A stretch of 64,000 nt of DNA from Candidatus Nitrosopumilus sp. (GCA_025699075.1 JAILWG010000003.1:62001-126000); one strand, 5' to 3'; shown: positions 41,323 to 51,001, counted from the first letter of the stretch. The notes: generated by a model not told the origin, from the letters alone. Translations and numbers: made by a program.

Positions 41323-42850
41323 ACTTCTTTCTCTTATTACTTGAATCCTTTCTTCTGTTATTCATTCCGCTATCATTCCTATCGTTATCTCTAAAACTTC
41401 CTTCCCTTCTATCACTGTCTCTTCTTGGACTATCTCTAAAACTTCCTTCTCTTCTATCACTGTCTCTTCTTGGACTATCTCTAAAACTTCCTTCTCTTCT
41501 ATCACTGTCTCTTCTTGGACTATCTCTAAAACTTCCTTCTCTTCTATCTCCACCTTCTCTACGGTCACCTCTTCTTCTATCTCCACCTTCTCTACGGTCA
41601 CCTCTTCTTCTATCTCCACCTTCTCTACGGTCACCTCTTCTTCTATCTCCACCTTCTCTACGGTCACCTCTTCTTGGACTATCTCTAAAACTTCCTTCTC
41701 TTCTAAATGATGGAGGTGGTCTAGTGTCTTTTTCAGTAGGATTTTCATATTTTTTACCTATTTCATCAACTCTGATGTTGAGTTTTTCAAGTAAGGTTTG
41801 GTTTAGTCCTTCACCGTATACATCCACTCTTGCAGCTATGACTGCTTTTGCAGCAACTGCACGTGCAATTTTTCCTCTTTGCCATCTAGGAGCTGCATGA
41901 ACCATTGCGTGTTGGAATAATAATCCGTGTTTTGGAGGTTGAGAACCTGTTTTCAATGATCTGAATAATGCTTTTTCTGCTCCTAGAACTTGTATTGTAC
42001 TAGCAGGAAGTGATGCCATTTTTTTAAGACTACCTGCTCTTCCTAAAATTCTTGCACCTACTGCGGTTCCAAGAATTGCTGAAAGATTTGGGGCAATCAC
42101 TTGCATTTCTGTTTCAACATGCTCTTCAAGTTTTTTACGTAATTCATGAAAGTCTAAAACTTGTTTAGCAATTGATTGAACTATTGATAAATTAACATCT
42201 GAAATATCTCCACCTCTACTTTTTGATGAAATTAGTGATAACATTTCTACTTTTGATTCTGGAAAACCAGCATCTTCAAAAACTTGTTTAGTTAATGATT
42301 CTCGTTTGCCTGCCATAACAATTTGTGCATATCCATTAATGCTATCAATTATGTTGTCTAATTCTGGGAAATGTAATCCATACCATTCTCGAAGTCTTGA
42401 ACTTAATCCATTTGCAATCTTGTCAATTTCATCTAGAGAATTAATTGCTTGAATGATGTGAAGATCTGGACTTTCTGAAACTTCTGTAACTTTTGAAGAT
42501 GATAATCCTAAAGCAAACTCTCTTAATTTTCCTAATGTGTCTTGTAAGTTAGAAGCAAAACCTGAATCAACAATAATTTGTGGCTTTGTGGCTTGAACTG
42601 TATCTAATTCTGATGATTCCATTAAATGACAATCAATGGAATATTTTTTTAGAATTGCAAGTAGCGATTCATCACTTACGGAAAATCCCCTTTGAGTAGA
42701 TGCTAAATAATTTACTAGTTCATTTAATTTAGATTCTTTATTTTTCACTTGAAGGTATTCTTTTACTGGATTTGAGAAAGAAAATGCTTTGTCTAGCTTC
42801 CCGTCATTGAAAACTGAGATTCCTAACTCTGTTAATATTACAGAATACAT
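41309..42850 (-). CDS. nop5: Nop5 (Nop56/58-like) C/D sRNP scaffold protein with Arg-rich repeat tail
   Basis: A 513-residue protein. An N-terminal domain that binds fibrillarin (1-120), a coiled coil (about 130-240) and the NOP domain (about 245-380, with IAPNLSAILGTAVGARILGR and GLLFQHAMVHAAPRWQRGKIA) are of normal type. The last 130 residues are unusual: three to four copies of GDRREGGDRRR and four copies of RREGSFRDSPRRDSD, then a basic end KRKKFGRR. Arg/Gly-rich tails in eukaryotic fibrillarin bind RNA. Here the tail sits on Nop5 instead. Confidence 0.93.
   Translation of the reverse strand: MYSVILTELGISVFNDGKLDKAFSFSNPVKEYLQVKNKESKLNELVNYLASTQRGFSVSDESLLAILKKYSIDCHLMESSELDTVQATKPQIIVDSGFASNLQDTLGKLREFALGLSSSKVTEVSESPDLHIIQAINSLDEIDKIANGLSSRLREWYGLHFPELDNIIDSINGYAQIVMAGKRESLTKQVFEDAGFPESKVEMLSLISSKSRGGDISDVNLSIVQSIAKQVLDFHELRKKLEEHVETEMQVIAPNLSAILGTAVGARILGRAGSLKKMASLPASTIQVLGAEKALFRSLKTGSQPPKHGLLFQHAMVHAAPRWQRGKIARAVAAKAVIAARVDVYGEGLNQTLLEKLNIRVDEIGKKYENPTEKDTRPPPSFRREGSFRDSPRRGDRREGGDRRRGDRREGGDRRRGDRREGGDRRRGDRREGGDRREGSFRDSPRRDSDRREGSFRDSPRRDSDRREGSFRDSPRRDSDRREGSFRDNDRNDSGMNNRRKDSSNKRKKFGRR
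41395..41705 (-). repeat. tandem coding repeats in the nop5 tail
   Basis: Two kinds of units are arrayed head to tail: 33-base units encoding GDRREGGDRRR and 45-base units encoding about RREGSFRDSPRRDSD. Repeat copies are almost identical in DNA, which keeps the opposite strand open and creates false frames there. Boundaries are approximate. Confidence 0.85.
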
Positions 42851-42935
42851 GACTAGTTGATTCTAAATCACCTTTAAAAAAGGTACCAGAATCAAGAATC
42901 AACTGTTATATTCGAAACTAAGCTCATTAATCAAA

Positions 42936-43847
42936 GTGGAACCTAGTATTGCAACTTCCATAGGTCAAATCCAATTAGATAAACCTGTAATGCTTGCATC
43001 TGGAATTTTAGGCATATCTTTAGATGTGTTTAATCGACTTTATGCATCAGGTGCTGGCGCTGTCGTTACAAAATCATTGAGTACTGCTCCTTGGGAGGGC
43101 TATCCAAATCCAACTATCTTTAGTGTAAAAGGTGGAGGCTGGATAAACGCAGTTGGATTATCAAATCCAGGTGCCTCAAATTTTGCTAAAATGATTGAAC
43201 CCAATCAGGACGTGCCAATTATAGTAAGTTTAGTCGGATCTGTTCCTGAAGATTTTGAAATTATGATTAAGGAATTTAAAAATTGTAAAGTCAAAGCGTA
43301 TGAATTGAATTTATCTTGCCCTCATGTTGCCAAAGTTGGTTTAGAAGTTGGCGATGATCCTGGGCTGGTTAAAGCAATTGTTTCCACTGTGAAAAATTCT
43401 ACTAATGTTCCAGTAATTGCCAAAGTTGGTCTTGGGACCAGCAATTATCTCAATACTGTGAGCATGGCAATTGATTCTGGAATTGATGCAATTACTGCAA
43501 TTAACACAGTTCGTGCAATGGCAATTGATGTTGAAACTCAACGTCCTATTCTCAGTAACAAATTTGGTGGATTATCTGGAACTCCAATCAAACCAATTGC
43601 ATTAAGATGTGTTTATGAGATTTCTTCGAAATATGATATACCAATTATTGGATGTGGTGGAGTTTCAACCTGGGAAGATGCAGTTGAATTTTTCTTAGCA
43701 GGAGCTTCTGCGGTTCAACTTGGTAGTGCAATAGGTGATAATTGGATTGGGGTTTTTGATGACATCAACAAAGGCATTTTGGATTATATGAAAAGAAAAA
43801 ATTATTCTACAATAAAGGAGATGGTGGGCATTGCAAAGAAATCTTAA
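42936..43847 (+). CDS. pyrD: dihydroorotate dehydrogenase catalytic subunit (class 1B)
   Basis: A 303-residue FMN enzyme of pyrimidine synthesis. Start GTG 42936. Seen: MLASGILG, KAYELNLSCPHVAKVG (with the class 1 active-site Cys), VIAKVGLG, AITAINTVRAMAID, GGLSGTPIKPIAL and IIGCGGVSTWEDA. PyrK follows with a 17-base overlap, which marks the NAD-dependent class 1B heterotetramer. Confidence 0.94.
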   Translation: MEPSIATSIGQIQLDKPVMLASGILGISLDVFNRLYASGAGAVVTKSLSTAPWEGYPNPTIFSVKGGGWINAVGLSNPGASNFAKMIEPNQDVPIIVSLVGSVPEDFEIMIKEFKNCKVKAYELNLSCPHVAKVGLEVGDDPGLVKAIVSTVKNSTNVPVIAKVGLGTSNYLNTVSMAIDSGIDAITAINTVRAMAIDVETQRPILSNKFGGLSGTPIKPIALRCVYEISSKYDIPIIGCGGVSTWEDAVEFFLAGASAVQLGSAIGDNWIGVFDDINKGILDYMKRKNYSTIKEMVGIAKKS

Positions 43848-44643
43848 TCATCCCACAATTGTTACAATTGAGAAAGTAATTGATGAAACACCTACTGTTC
43901 GAACTTTGGTTTTTTCTGATGAGATAATGCCCACTGTTTTGCCTGGACAATTTGCTATGGTTTGGATACCTGGTGTAAATGAATTACCAATGAGTATAAT
44001 GATTTCAAAAGAATCTGGAAAAGCTGCATTTACTGTTAGAAAACATGGCCCGTCATCTACCGGTTTGTTTAATGTAAAGGTAGGTGAACAAATTGGAATT
44101 CGAGGACCCTATGGGAATTCTTTTGATGTTAAAGAAGGAAAACTTTTGTTGGTAGGTGGTGGAACTGGCCTTGTTCCGATGATGAGATTACTTACTTTTG
44201 TAAAACCAACTGACGATATTACTGTGCTCATGGGTGCTAAATCAAAAGATGAAGTATTCTTTGAAGATTTGGCAAATGATTTGTTAAAAAATAATCCTCA
44301 TCGTGTTATTGTTTCAACTGATGATGGGAGTTATGGTGAAAAAGGATTTGTAACTGACTATGTTGAAAAATTGGTCAGTGAAACTCATTTTGATGCAGTG
44401 TATGTTTGTGGACCTGAAATTATGATGTACAAAACAGTTTTAGCTGCTAATTCAAAACAAATCTTTGTTCAAGCTAGCCTTGAAAGGATGATGAAATGTG
44501 GTGTTGGTATTTGTGGTAGCTGCTGTATAGGTGAGGATCTTACTTGTAAAGATGGGACTGTATTTGATGGTGAACATTTGTCCAAAAACAAGGAATTTGG
44601 TCATTTACATAGGAATAAGGCTGGAATTTTAGAAAATTACTAA
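43831..44643 (+). CDS. pyrK: dihydroorotate dehydrogenase electron-transfer subunit
   Basis: A 270-residue FAD/2Fe-2S protein with start TTG 43831. Seen: FAD/NAD-binding folds (FTVRKHGPSSTGLFN; KLLLVGGGTGLVPMMRLLTF) and a C-terminal cluster motif CGVGICGSCCIGEDLTC supplying four Cys. It passes electrons from PyrD to NAD. The overlap with pyrD ensures equal synthesis. Confidence 0.92.
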   Translation: MQRNLNHPTIVTIEKVIDETPTVRTLVFSDEIMPTVLPGQFAMVWIPGVNELPMSIMISKESGKAAFTVRKHGPSSTGLFNVKVGEQIGIRGPYGNSFDVKEGKLLLVGGGTGLVPMMRLLTFVKPTDDITVLMGAKSKDEVFFEDLANDLLKNNPHRVIVSTDDGSYGEKGFVTDYVEKLVSETHFDAVYVCGPEIMMYKTVLAANSKQIFVQASLERMMKCGVGICGSCCIGEDLTCKDGTVFDGEHLSKNKEFGHLHRNKAGILENY

Positions 44644-44685
44644 TTTTACCTAGCAAGGTTTAAAATAAATCACAAAATTATTTCC

Positions 44686-46419
44686 GTGAAGGGTATGGGT
44701 ACACCAAAAATTGTCTTAACCGCTGATAGAACTTTAATGTCTCCTTATAGGGGATTGTCTCTTGCAACGTTTTTCGGATGTGCTCCAGCACTTGACCCTA
44801 ATAGAGATAAAAGCAGTTTTTGGTATAAGATTCTTGGAAATCAAGTAACTCCAAAAGTTCTATTTGATTTCATTTGTAATTGGTCTCCTGACATTGATGG
44901 TGTGGCAAAATATGCTCCATACGGATTAAGAAAATTAGAAGCTGGTCTGTTACGTGATGGATTTGCACGAAAAGATGTAGTTGTTGCTCATCCAAATCAC
45001 ATTGAAAAATTCATTGGACCTGAAACCGAAGTTATTGGAACTTATGAAATGGATCCTCTTGGAATGGGTCCTGTAACTATGACATTTACTTATGGTAGAA
45101 AACAAACATCATATGATGAATTTTACAATGCTGAATTACATCATAGAATAAAAGCTGCAAAAGCAAGAACTGGAAGTAAAGCCAAAGTAATTTCTGGTGC
45201 ATCTGGAACTTGGCAATACAACTACGATCCAGCTAAAATTGAAGAATTTGGAATCTATGCAATCCTTGAAGGAGAGCTTGGCGGTATTGCCCCTGAAATT
45301 GATGGACATGCAGGACGATTCTTTAATTATTTAATTAATGGTGATTTTGAAAACATGGATCCTTTCAGAAAGAGAAGTGACTTTAAAGTTAACATTAAAG
45401 AATTTGAAAGAGAAGGCAAAAAAATTCATGGACGATTTGTAAATTTCTGGGATAGACCTGAATTAGAAGAAATTCCTGACATCGTTGAACCAAGTATGCA
45501 TGGAATGGTTGAAGTAATGCGTGGTTGTGGTAGAGGTTGTAAATTCTGTGATGTCACATTAAGATCTTTAAGATACTATTCCCCTGAAAAAGTCAAAAAA
45601 GAAATTGAAGTTAACATTAAGAAAGGTGGTTCAAAATCTGCATGGATTCACAGTGATGATATTTTTGTTTATGGAATGGATCCTAGAACTGCAAAAGGAA
45701 TGGAGCCCAATAGAGAAGCCTTAGAAGAATTGTTTACTGCAATTATGTCTACTGGAGTTGAACATACAAATCCAACTCATGGTACATTGGCAGGCGCAAT
45801 TGCAGATGAAAAACTTATTCCTAATCTGTCTAAAATCATGAGAGCCAGTCCTGATAATATGATTGGAATTCAAGCTGGATTTGAAACTGGTAGTCTTAGA
45901 TTAATTGGTAAATATGCTGATAGAAAACTTGCACCTTATGATCCATCTGAATGGCACTGGGTTGTAAAAGAAGGTGTTAAAACTTTGAACCAGGATTATT
46001 GGATTCCTGCATTTACTTTAATCATGGGTCTTGATAATGACGAAACTCCTGAGGATTCTTGGGAGACTATTAGATTGCTCAGTGAATTAGAACGAGAACA
46101 ACCTGATTCTATGTTTACTGCTACTGCACTGACATTTGTTCCAATTGGATTACTTGAAAAATCTGATTTCTTCCATATTGGAAATGAAATGACTCCTGCA
46201 CAATTAGGAGTTCTTTACAAGACATGGCAACACAATTTCAAATATGGCATTCAAAAATTCATGACTAAGACTGGTTCAAAAGGTCCTCAAAGATACTTCT
46301 TTAATGCAATCGCACGATCTCTTGGTGGTGTACCTCTTGGTGCAATGGAAAAATATGCCCGTAGAAAGAGTAAGGAACACGAAAAAGTCATAGAGACTGT
46401 CAAAGCAAAATATTGGTAG
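44686..46419 (+). CDS. radical SAM protein with B12-binding-like N-terminal domain
   Basis: A 577-residue protein with start GTG 44686 (ATG 44695 also possible). The N-terminal 230 residues resemble cobalamin-binding radical SAM proteins (LTADRTLMSPYRGLSLATFF). The cluster motif is C-x3-C-x2-C in MRGCGRGCKFCDVTLRSLRY. The rest is a TIM barrel (WIHSDDIFVYG; IGIQAGFETGSLRLIGKY). The family is widespread in archaea with no fixed substrate known to me. It is probably co-transcribed with or read into eS30. Confidence 0.85.
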   Translation: MKGMGTPKIVLTADRTLMSPYRGLSLATFFGCAPALDPNRDKSSFWYKILGNQVTPKVLFDFICNWSPDIDGVAKYAPYGLRKLEAGLLRDGFARKDVVVAHPNHIEKFIGPETEVIGTYEMDPLGMGPVTMTFTYGRKQTSYDEFYNAELHHRIKAAKARTGSKAKVISGASGTWQYNYDPAKIEEFGIYAILEGELGGIAPEIDGHAGRFFNYLINGDFENMDPFRKRSDFKVNIKEFEREGKKIHGRFVNFWDRPELEEIPDIVEPSMHGMVEVMRGCGRGCKFCDVTLRSLRYYSPEKVKKEIEVNIKKGGSKSAWIHSDDIFVYGMDPRTAKGMEPNREALEELFTAIMSTGVEHTNPTHGTLAGAIADEKLIPNLSKIMRASPDNMIGIQAGFETGSLRLIGKYADRKLAPYDPSEWHWVVKEGVKTLNQDYWIPAFTLIMGLDNDETPEDSWETIRLLSELEREQPDSMFTATALTFVPIGLLEKSDFFHIGNEMTPAQLGVLYKTWQHNFKYGIQKFMTKTGSKGPQRYFFNAIARSLGGVPLGAMEKYARRKSKEHEKVIETVKAKYW

Positions 46420-46459
46420 TCATCCAAATACATAAATTCACTAATTCTTATTTTATAGC

Positions 46460-46642
46460 ATGGCAACACACGGTTCACTTACCAAAGCAGGTAAAGTAAG
46501 AGGGCAAACACCAAAAGTTGAAGGTAGAAAAATTGTAGGTACTAGCTCTAGTGTTGGGAACAAAAGTAACTTCAAGAAACGATTTGTTCTAGGTAGATTT
46601 CCTGGTCAAAACAAGCCTGGACAAAGAAGAAAGAGACGATAG
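46460..46642 (+). CDS. small ribosomal subunit protein eS30
   Basis: A 60-residue basic protein beginning MATHGSLTKAGKVRGQTPKV, the hallmark of archaeal/eukaryotic S30e, with a Lys/Arg-rich C-terminus (GQRRKRR). Fused to ubiquitin-like protein in animals, it is free in archaea. Confidence 0.92.
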   Translation: MATHGSLTKAGKVRGQTPKVEGRKIVGTSSSVGNKSNFKKRFVLGRFPGQNKPGQRRKRR

Positions 46643-46721
46643 TCCTTTTCATTAATTTGCTATTTTACGATCATTTTCTCAAACAATAACCTTATAAAGT
46701 ACTGGTACCGTACTATACGGT

Positions 46722-47882
46722 ATGGTAGAAGATTTAAGATTAGATAGTTTAGAGGGCGTAGGTCCTGTAACTACAAGAAAATTATCCGATGCAGGTGTAC
46801 ACAACGTCATGGACCTCATCGTCAGAGGTCCTGTTGAAATTGCAGAAATTACTGGAATGGAAAAGGATACTGCAGAGAAAATTGTCAATAAAGCACGACA
46901 ACATCTTGTTGAAGGTGGATTAATTGCCAAACATTTTACAAGTGCAACTGAAATTTACAAACATCGACAAAGTATTGGTAGAATTACAACTGGTACTAAT
47001 TGTCTTGATACATTATTTGATGGAGGTATAGAGACTCAGGCCTTGACAGAAGTTTATGGTGAATTTGGTTGTGGTAAAACACAGTTTGCACATACCATGT
47101 CTGTTATGGTTCAAAAAAGTAAAGAAGAGGGAGGTCTTGAAGGCTCTGTCTTATACATTGACACTGAAAATACTTTCAGACCTGAAAGAATTGTATCAAT
47201 TGCAAAAGCTCATGACATGGATCCAGAAAAAGTTCTAGACAACATCATTGTAGCTCGTGCATATAACAGCGCACACCAAGTACTAATTTTAGAAGAAGCT
47301 GGCCCTGTAATTGAAGAAAACAATGTTAAACTAATTGTTGCTGACTCTGCAGTTGGATTGTTCCGTGCTGAATATCTTGGAAGAGGAACTCTGTCTGTCA
47401 GACAACAAAAATTAAATCACTTTGTTCATTTGTTGTCAAGAATTGCAGAAACATACAACTGTGCTGCAATTGCAACAAACCAAGTTATGGCATCCCCTGA
47501 TGTTTTCTTTGGAGATCCAACTCGTCCAATTGGTGGAAATGTAGTTGCACATACTAGTACATACAGAATCTACTTTAAGAAATCAGGTAAGAAGAGAATC
47601 GCCAGAATGGTGGATAGTCCTCATCATCCTGAAGAGGAAGTAATCTTTGCTCTCGGTGAAGCAGGTGTGATAGATCCTGAAGAAGCTGAGAAAAAGACAA
47701 AAAAGACTACTAAAAAAGCAACTACCAAAAAGGCCAAAGAACCTGAGGTAGAGGCTACAGTAGAAACACCTGAGGTAGAGGCTACAGTAGAAACACCTGA
47801 GGTAGAGGCTACAGTAGAAACACCTGAGGTAGAGGCTACAGTAGAAATTGAATCTGATGATTTAGATCCTGTAGAAGAGTAA
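46722..47882 (+). CDS. radA: DNA repair and recombination protein RadA
   Basis: A 386-residue RecA/Rad51-family recombinase. HhH domain at 1-65 (LEGVGPVTTRKLSDAGVHNV), Walker A GEFGCGKTQ, Walker B LIVADSAVGL, and the L2-region sequence ATNQVMASPDVFFGDP. The core is normal to about residue 325. The tail of about 60 residues is extra: a Lys/Thr-rich part and four repeats of PEVEATVET, then an acidic end. A TATA-like TTATAAAG lies about 30 bases upstream. Confidence 0.95.
   Translation: MVEDLRLDSLEGVGPVTTRKLSDAGVHNVMDLIVRGPVEIAEITGMEKDTAEKIVNKARQHLVEGGLIAKHFTSATEIYKHRQSIGRITTGTNCLDTLFDGGIETQALTEVYGEFGCGKTQFAHTMSVMVQKSKEEGGLEGSVLYIDTENTFRPERIVSIAKAHDMDPEKVLDNIIVARAYNSAHQVLILEEAGPVIEENNVKLIVADSAVGLFRAEYLGRGTLSVRQQKLNHFVHLLSRIAETYNCAAIATNQVMASPDVFFGDPTRPIGGNVVAHTSTYRIYFKKSGKKRIARMVDSPHHPEEEVIFALGEAGVIDPEEAEKKTKKTTKKATTKKAKEPEVEATVETPEVEATVETPEVEATVETPEVEATVEIESDDLDPVEE
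47742..47849 (+). repeat. four tandem 27-bp coding repeats in radA
   Basis: Four near-identical 27-base units encoding PEVEATVET, the last one ending EI. They extend the RadA C-terminus by an acidic tail. The high DNA identity implies recent expansion. Confidence 0.9.
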
Positions 47883-47971
47883 CCTTCTCTTCTCTCATCT
47901 TTTCATTCTTTTTAATTTCACTCAAGTAGAATCATTAAATTATAAAATATCCTATGTGAATCTGTTAATAC

Positions 47972-49027
47972 ATGACAGATTTGTATAGATTACTTCCGGA
48001 GGAAATGGAGCAACTTGTAATTGATATGGGCTATCCTAGATACAGGGCAGACCAAATTCTACTTCCGCTCTATTACAAATTTCCAAAAAAACTTGATGAT
48101 ATACCACAACTCCCAAAAAAATTAAGAGAAGAATTAACTGCGGCAGGATATACTATAGGCTCTGCAAAAGAAATTCATCGTGTTGTAAGTGATGATGGCG
48201 ATACAACAAAACTCTTGCTTAATCTAACAAACAATAATTCTGTGGAAACTGTTCTGATGCAATATGATCCATCAAAGATTGGTGGTCATCCAAGATCTAC
48301 CATTTGTGTTTCTACTCAAATTGGATGTGCAATGGGATGTGTGTTCTGTGCAACTGGTCAGATGGGATTTGAAACAAATCTAAAGGCAGAACACATTGTA
48401 TCTCAAGTAATTCACTTTGCAGAAATATTGGAAAAAAGAGGAGAACATGTGACTAATTTAGTTTTCATGGGAATGGGTGAACCAATGGCAAATTATGATG
48501 AAATGATTCGTGCTGTAAAAATTTTAACACATGATAGAGGATTTGGATTAGGCCAAAGGCATATTACAATTTCAACAATTGGAATTAAATCTGGAATTGA
48601 AAGACTAGCTGAAGAAAATTTGCAGATAGGTTTGGCAATTTCTCTACATGCCCCCAACAATGAATTAAGAAAAAAACTGGTTCCTACTGCTGGCCCTAAT
48701 TCAGTAGAGGAAATTATAGAATCTGGAAGACATTATTTTAAAAAAACTGGACGTCGTGTGACTTTTGAATATGCTCTTATGGCTGGAATTAATGATTCAC
48801 CTGAAATTGCAAAAGAATTGGCTACTCTCTTGAAAGGTAACGGTTCACATGTGAATTTAATTCCAATCAATCCTACGGCTGGTGATTTTCAGCGTCCATC
48901 AGAAGAAAATGTATTGGAATTTGAACGAATCCTATCAAAGGCAGGGGTAAACTGCACAATTCGAATTGAAAAAGGCACTGAAATTTCAGCCGCATGTGGG
49001 CAACTTAGAACCGATCTTATAGCCTAA
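47972..49027 (+). CDS. rlmN: dual-type 23S rRNA/tRNA adenine-C2 methyltransferase RlmN
   Basis: A 351-residue radical SAM enzyme. Cluster motif CAMGCVFCATGQMGF (C-x3-C-x2-C), GMGEPMANYDE, SLHAPNNELRKKLVP and the C-terminal catalytic Cys in ISAACGQL, as in RlmN. It installs 2-methyladenosine. It lies between radA and the ribosomal gene eL21. Confidence 0.93.
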   Translation: MTDLYRLLPEEMEQLVIDMGYPRYRADQILLPLYYKFPKKLDDIPQLPKKLREELTAAGYTIGSAKEIHRVVSDDGDTTKLLLNLTNNNSVETVLMQYDPSKIGGHPRSTICVSTQIGCAMGCVFCATGQMGFETNLKAEHIVSQVIHFAEILEKRGEHVTNLVFMGMGEPMANYDEMIRAVKILTHDRGFGLGQRHITISTIGIKSGIERLAEENLQIGLAISLHAPNNELRKKLVPTAGPNSVEEIIESGRHYFKKTGRRVTFEYALMAGINDSPEIAKELATLLKGNGSHVNLIPINPTAGDFQRPSEENVLEFERILSKAGVNCTIRIEKGTEISAACGQLRTDLIA

Positions 49028-49082
49028 ATCTCGCATTTTATGTTCTAAGTCTTAAAATAGGGCTTTCGAAGATTTTACACTC

Positions 49083-49382
49083 ATGGCAACTAAGAAATCT
49101 CATGGTCGTTCACATGGATTTAAGCATAAATCAAGATCTGTAATGAAGAAAAAGGCCCCAAGAGGAGTCTCATTTTTGTTACGTGAATACCAAGAAGGTC
49201 AACAAGCACTTGTCATTATTGATTCAAGACAGCACAAAGGATTACCACACAGACGATACCATGGTAAAGTAGGTGTGATTACAAATGTAGGTAGACGTGC
49301 TGTCACACTAGATGTAAAACTAGGTGAAAAATCGAAAACCTTAATCACTAGATTGGATCACATTAAACCATTCGGTGTATGA
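49083..49382 (+). CDS. large ribosomal subunit protein eL21
   Basis: A 99-residue basic protein with SHGRSHGFKHKSRSVMKKK at the start and VIIDSRQHKGLPHRRYHGK in the middle, typical of L21e. It heads a tight string (rpoF, DUF655, ksgA, hemK-like) conserved in archaea; the rpoF ATG follows its stop by one base. Confidence 0.94.
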   Translation: MATKKSHGRSHGFKHKSRSVMKKKAPRGVSFLLREYQEGQQALVIIDSRQHKGLPHRRYHGKVGVITNVGRRAVTLDVKLGEKSKTLITRLDHIKPFGV

Positions 49383-49383
49383 T

Positions 49384-49710
49384 ATGGAAGAAGTAAAAAA
49401 GAAACAAGCAATTTCTCTTTCAGAAGTTAAAGAAATTTTAGGTAAAGTCGATGTTGAAGAAATGGATCAAATTCAACGTTGGACATATGATTATGTTTCA
49501 AAATTTGTATCAACTGAACCAAAAGATGCAAAAGAAATGAAAAAACAATTAATCAAAGAATGTGAATTAACAGAAGATGAAGCTGTTGAGATAGTTAACA
49601 TTAGACCTACAAGTTTGGCAGAGTTACGTTCTTTCACCTTTGGTTGGAAAAAATTAATTCTTGCTGAAACGCTAGAAAAAATGCTCAAGATAATCAAGGA
49701 GCATTCGTAA
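49384..49710 (+). CDS. rpoF: DNA-directed RNA polymerase subunit Rpo4 (RpoF)
   Basis: A 108-residue subunit of the polymerase stalk; partner of Rpo7. The ATG at 49384 follows the eL21 stop at once; an upstream GTG (49375) is possible but less usual. Family features are IQRWTYDYVSKF and VNIRPTSLAELRSFTFGWKK. Confidence 0.93.
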   Translation: MEEVKKKQAISLSEVKEILGKVDVEEMDQIQRWTYDYVSKFVSTEPKDAKEMKKQLIKECELTEDEAVEIVNIRPTSLAELRSFTFGWKKLILAETLEKMLKIIKEHS

Positions 49711-49730
49711 GTTCTTAGGAGCATTTTATT

Positions 49731-50297
49731 TTGCATCGGGCACAATCCCCACCTCGAAAGTATGAAGAGTATGCATATGTTTTAGACTTCAATGCTAGAG
49801 GAAAATCTTCAACAGTAAGAGGGAGAGACGGAATTATCATTACAGGCATTGGAGAAGATAGACTAACTCTATTAGAAATTCTTGGTACTCCAAACTCCAC
49901 ATTTGAGATTGGAGAGAAAATCTACATAGGAAAAGAAGGTCGAACTAAAGTTTTATCTGTTTTAGGAAAGATGGATTATGATCAAATATCTTCATCTGCC
50001 CAAAGTGAATTAGAAAATGTTATAGAAACTATTGTAACTAACAATGAAGAAAAATTTGTTACATATCTAAACAATGCACAACCTCTAACTCCTAGAATTC
50101 ATGCACTAGAATTAATCCCTGGAATTGGAAAAACCTACATGAAAACAATGCTGGAAGAAAGAGAAAAGAAAAAATTTGAAAGCTATGAGGATTTGCAAGA
50201 ACGTGTTGGATTTAAAGATCCAGTCAAACACATTTCAGAACGAATTATAGATGAAATTACTGGCGAAAGTAGAATGAATCTCTTTGTCAAGAGATGA
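49731..50297 (+). CDS. DUF655 nucleic-acid-binding protein
   Basis: A 188-residue protein with TTG start. An OB-like N-terminal domain (EYAYVLDFNARGKSSTVRGR; GEKIYIGKEG) is followed by a helix-hairpin-helix domain (HALELIPGIGKTYMKTMLEE). The DUF655 family sits between rpoF and ksgA in most archaea, so it is thought to serve translation or rRNA maturation. Overlaps ksgA by four bases. Confidence 0.85.
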   Translation: MHRAQSPPRKYEEYAYVLDFNARGKSSTVRGRDGIIITGIGEDRLTLLEILGTPNSTFEIGEKIYIGKEGRTKVLSVLGKMDYDQISSSAQSELENVIETIVTNNEEKFVTYLNNAQPLTPRIHALELIPGIGKTYMKTMLEEREKKKFESYEDLQERVGFKDPVKHISERIIDEITGESRMNLFVKR

Positions 50298-51001
50298 TAA
50301 AACGAAAACGACTCGGACAACATTTTCTAAACTCTCATTCCATAGCCAAATCCATAGTATCTGAGGCTAAAATAACAAAAAATGATGTTGTGTTTGAAGT
50401 TGGAACTGGGCAGGGCATTTTAACTCCTCTTTTATGTCAAAATGCTAAGAAGGTTATCTCTGTTGATTTAGATGAAACACTAGTAAAAAATGCAAAATCC
50501 AAATTTGCTAATATACATAACCTTGAATTAAAATCTGGTGATGGTTTTAAGAAAAAAGATCCTTTCACTGTTTTTGTATCCAATCTCCCTTATTCTAGAA
50601 GCAAAGAAGCAATAGAATGGCTGGCACAAACTTCTTTTTCCCATGGTGTAATAATGGTGCAAAAAGAATTTGCTGATAAATTACTTGCAAAATCATCAAA
50701 GAACAGAAAAGCTATAAGCATTATAGCAACTCAGGCATTTGATATTACAACTGTATCTAAGGTCGGAAAAAATAATTTTTCTCCTCCGCCAAAAATTGAT
50801 TCTGTAATTCTTAAAATTGTCAAAAAAAACAATCTGAGCAAAGATCTCATTGAAACAATAAACAAAATATTTTCATATCGAAGAAAAACTGTCAAAAATA
50901 TTCTAAAACAGTTTGATAAAGAATCTATAATAGATAAACGAGTGGATGATCTTTCAGGAGATGAAATAATTGAGCTTGCAAACAAAATCCTTGAAAAATG
51001 A
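50294..51001 (+). CDS. ksgA: 16S rRNA dimethyladenosine transferase KsgA/RsmA
   Basis: A 235-residue enzyme that dimethylates two adjacent adenines near the 3' end of 16S rRNA. Seen: LGQHFLNSHSIAKSIV, FEVGTGQGILTPLL (SAM site), VSVDLDETLV-type motif, and the catalytic FVSNLPYSRSKEAIEWL. It is slightly shorter than bacterial forms. ATGA overlap with DUF655. Confidence 0.92.
   Translation: MIKRKRLGQHFLNSHSIAKSIVSEAKITKNDVVFEVGTGQGILTPLLCQNAKKVISVDLDETLVKNAKSKFANIHNLELKSGDGFKKKDPFTVFVSNLPYSRSKEAIEWLAQTSFSHGVIMVQKEFADKLLAKSSKNRKAISIIATQAFDITTVSKVGKNNFSPPPKIDSVILKIVKKNNLSKDLIETINKIFSYRRKTVKNILKQFDKESIIDKRVDDLSGDEIIELANKILEK

Noticed and set aside
41301-41900. Plus-strand 199-codon frame of Leu/Ser/Pro repeats and a second minus-strand frame (41362-41748) of Val/Glu repeats
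   Set aside because: Both are by-products of the tandem repeats in the nop5 tail; repeats whose unit length is a multiple of three keep several frames open.
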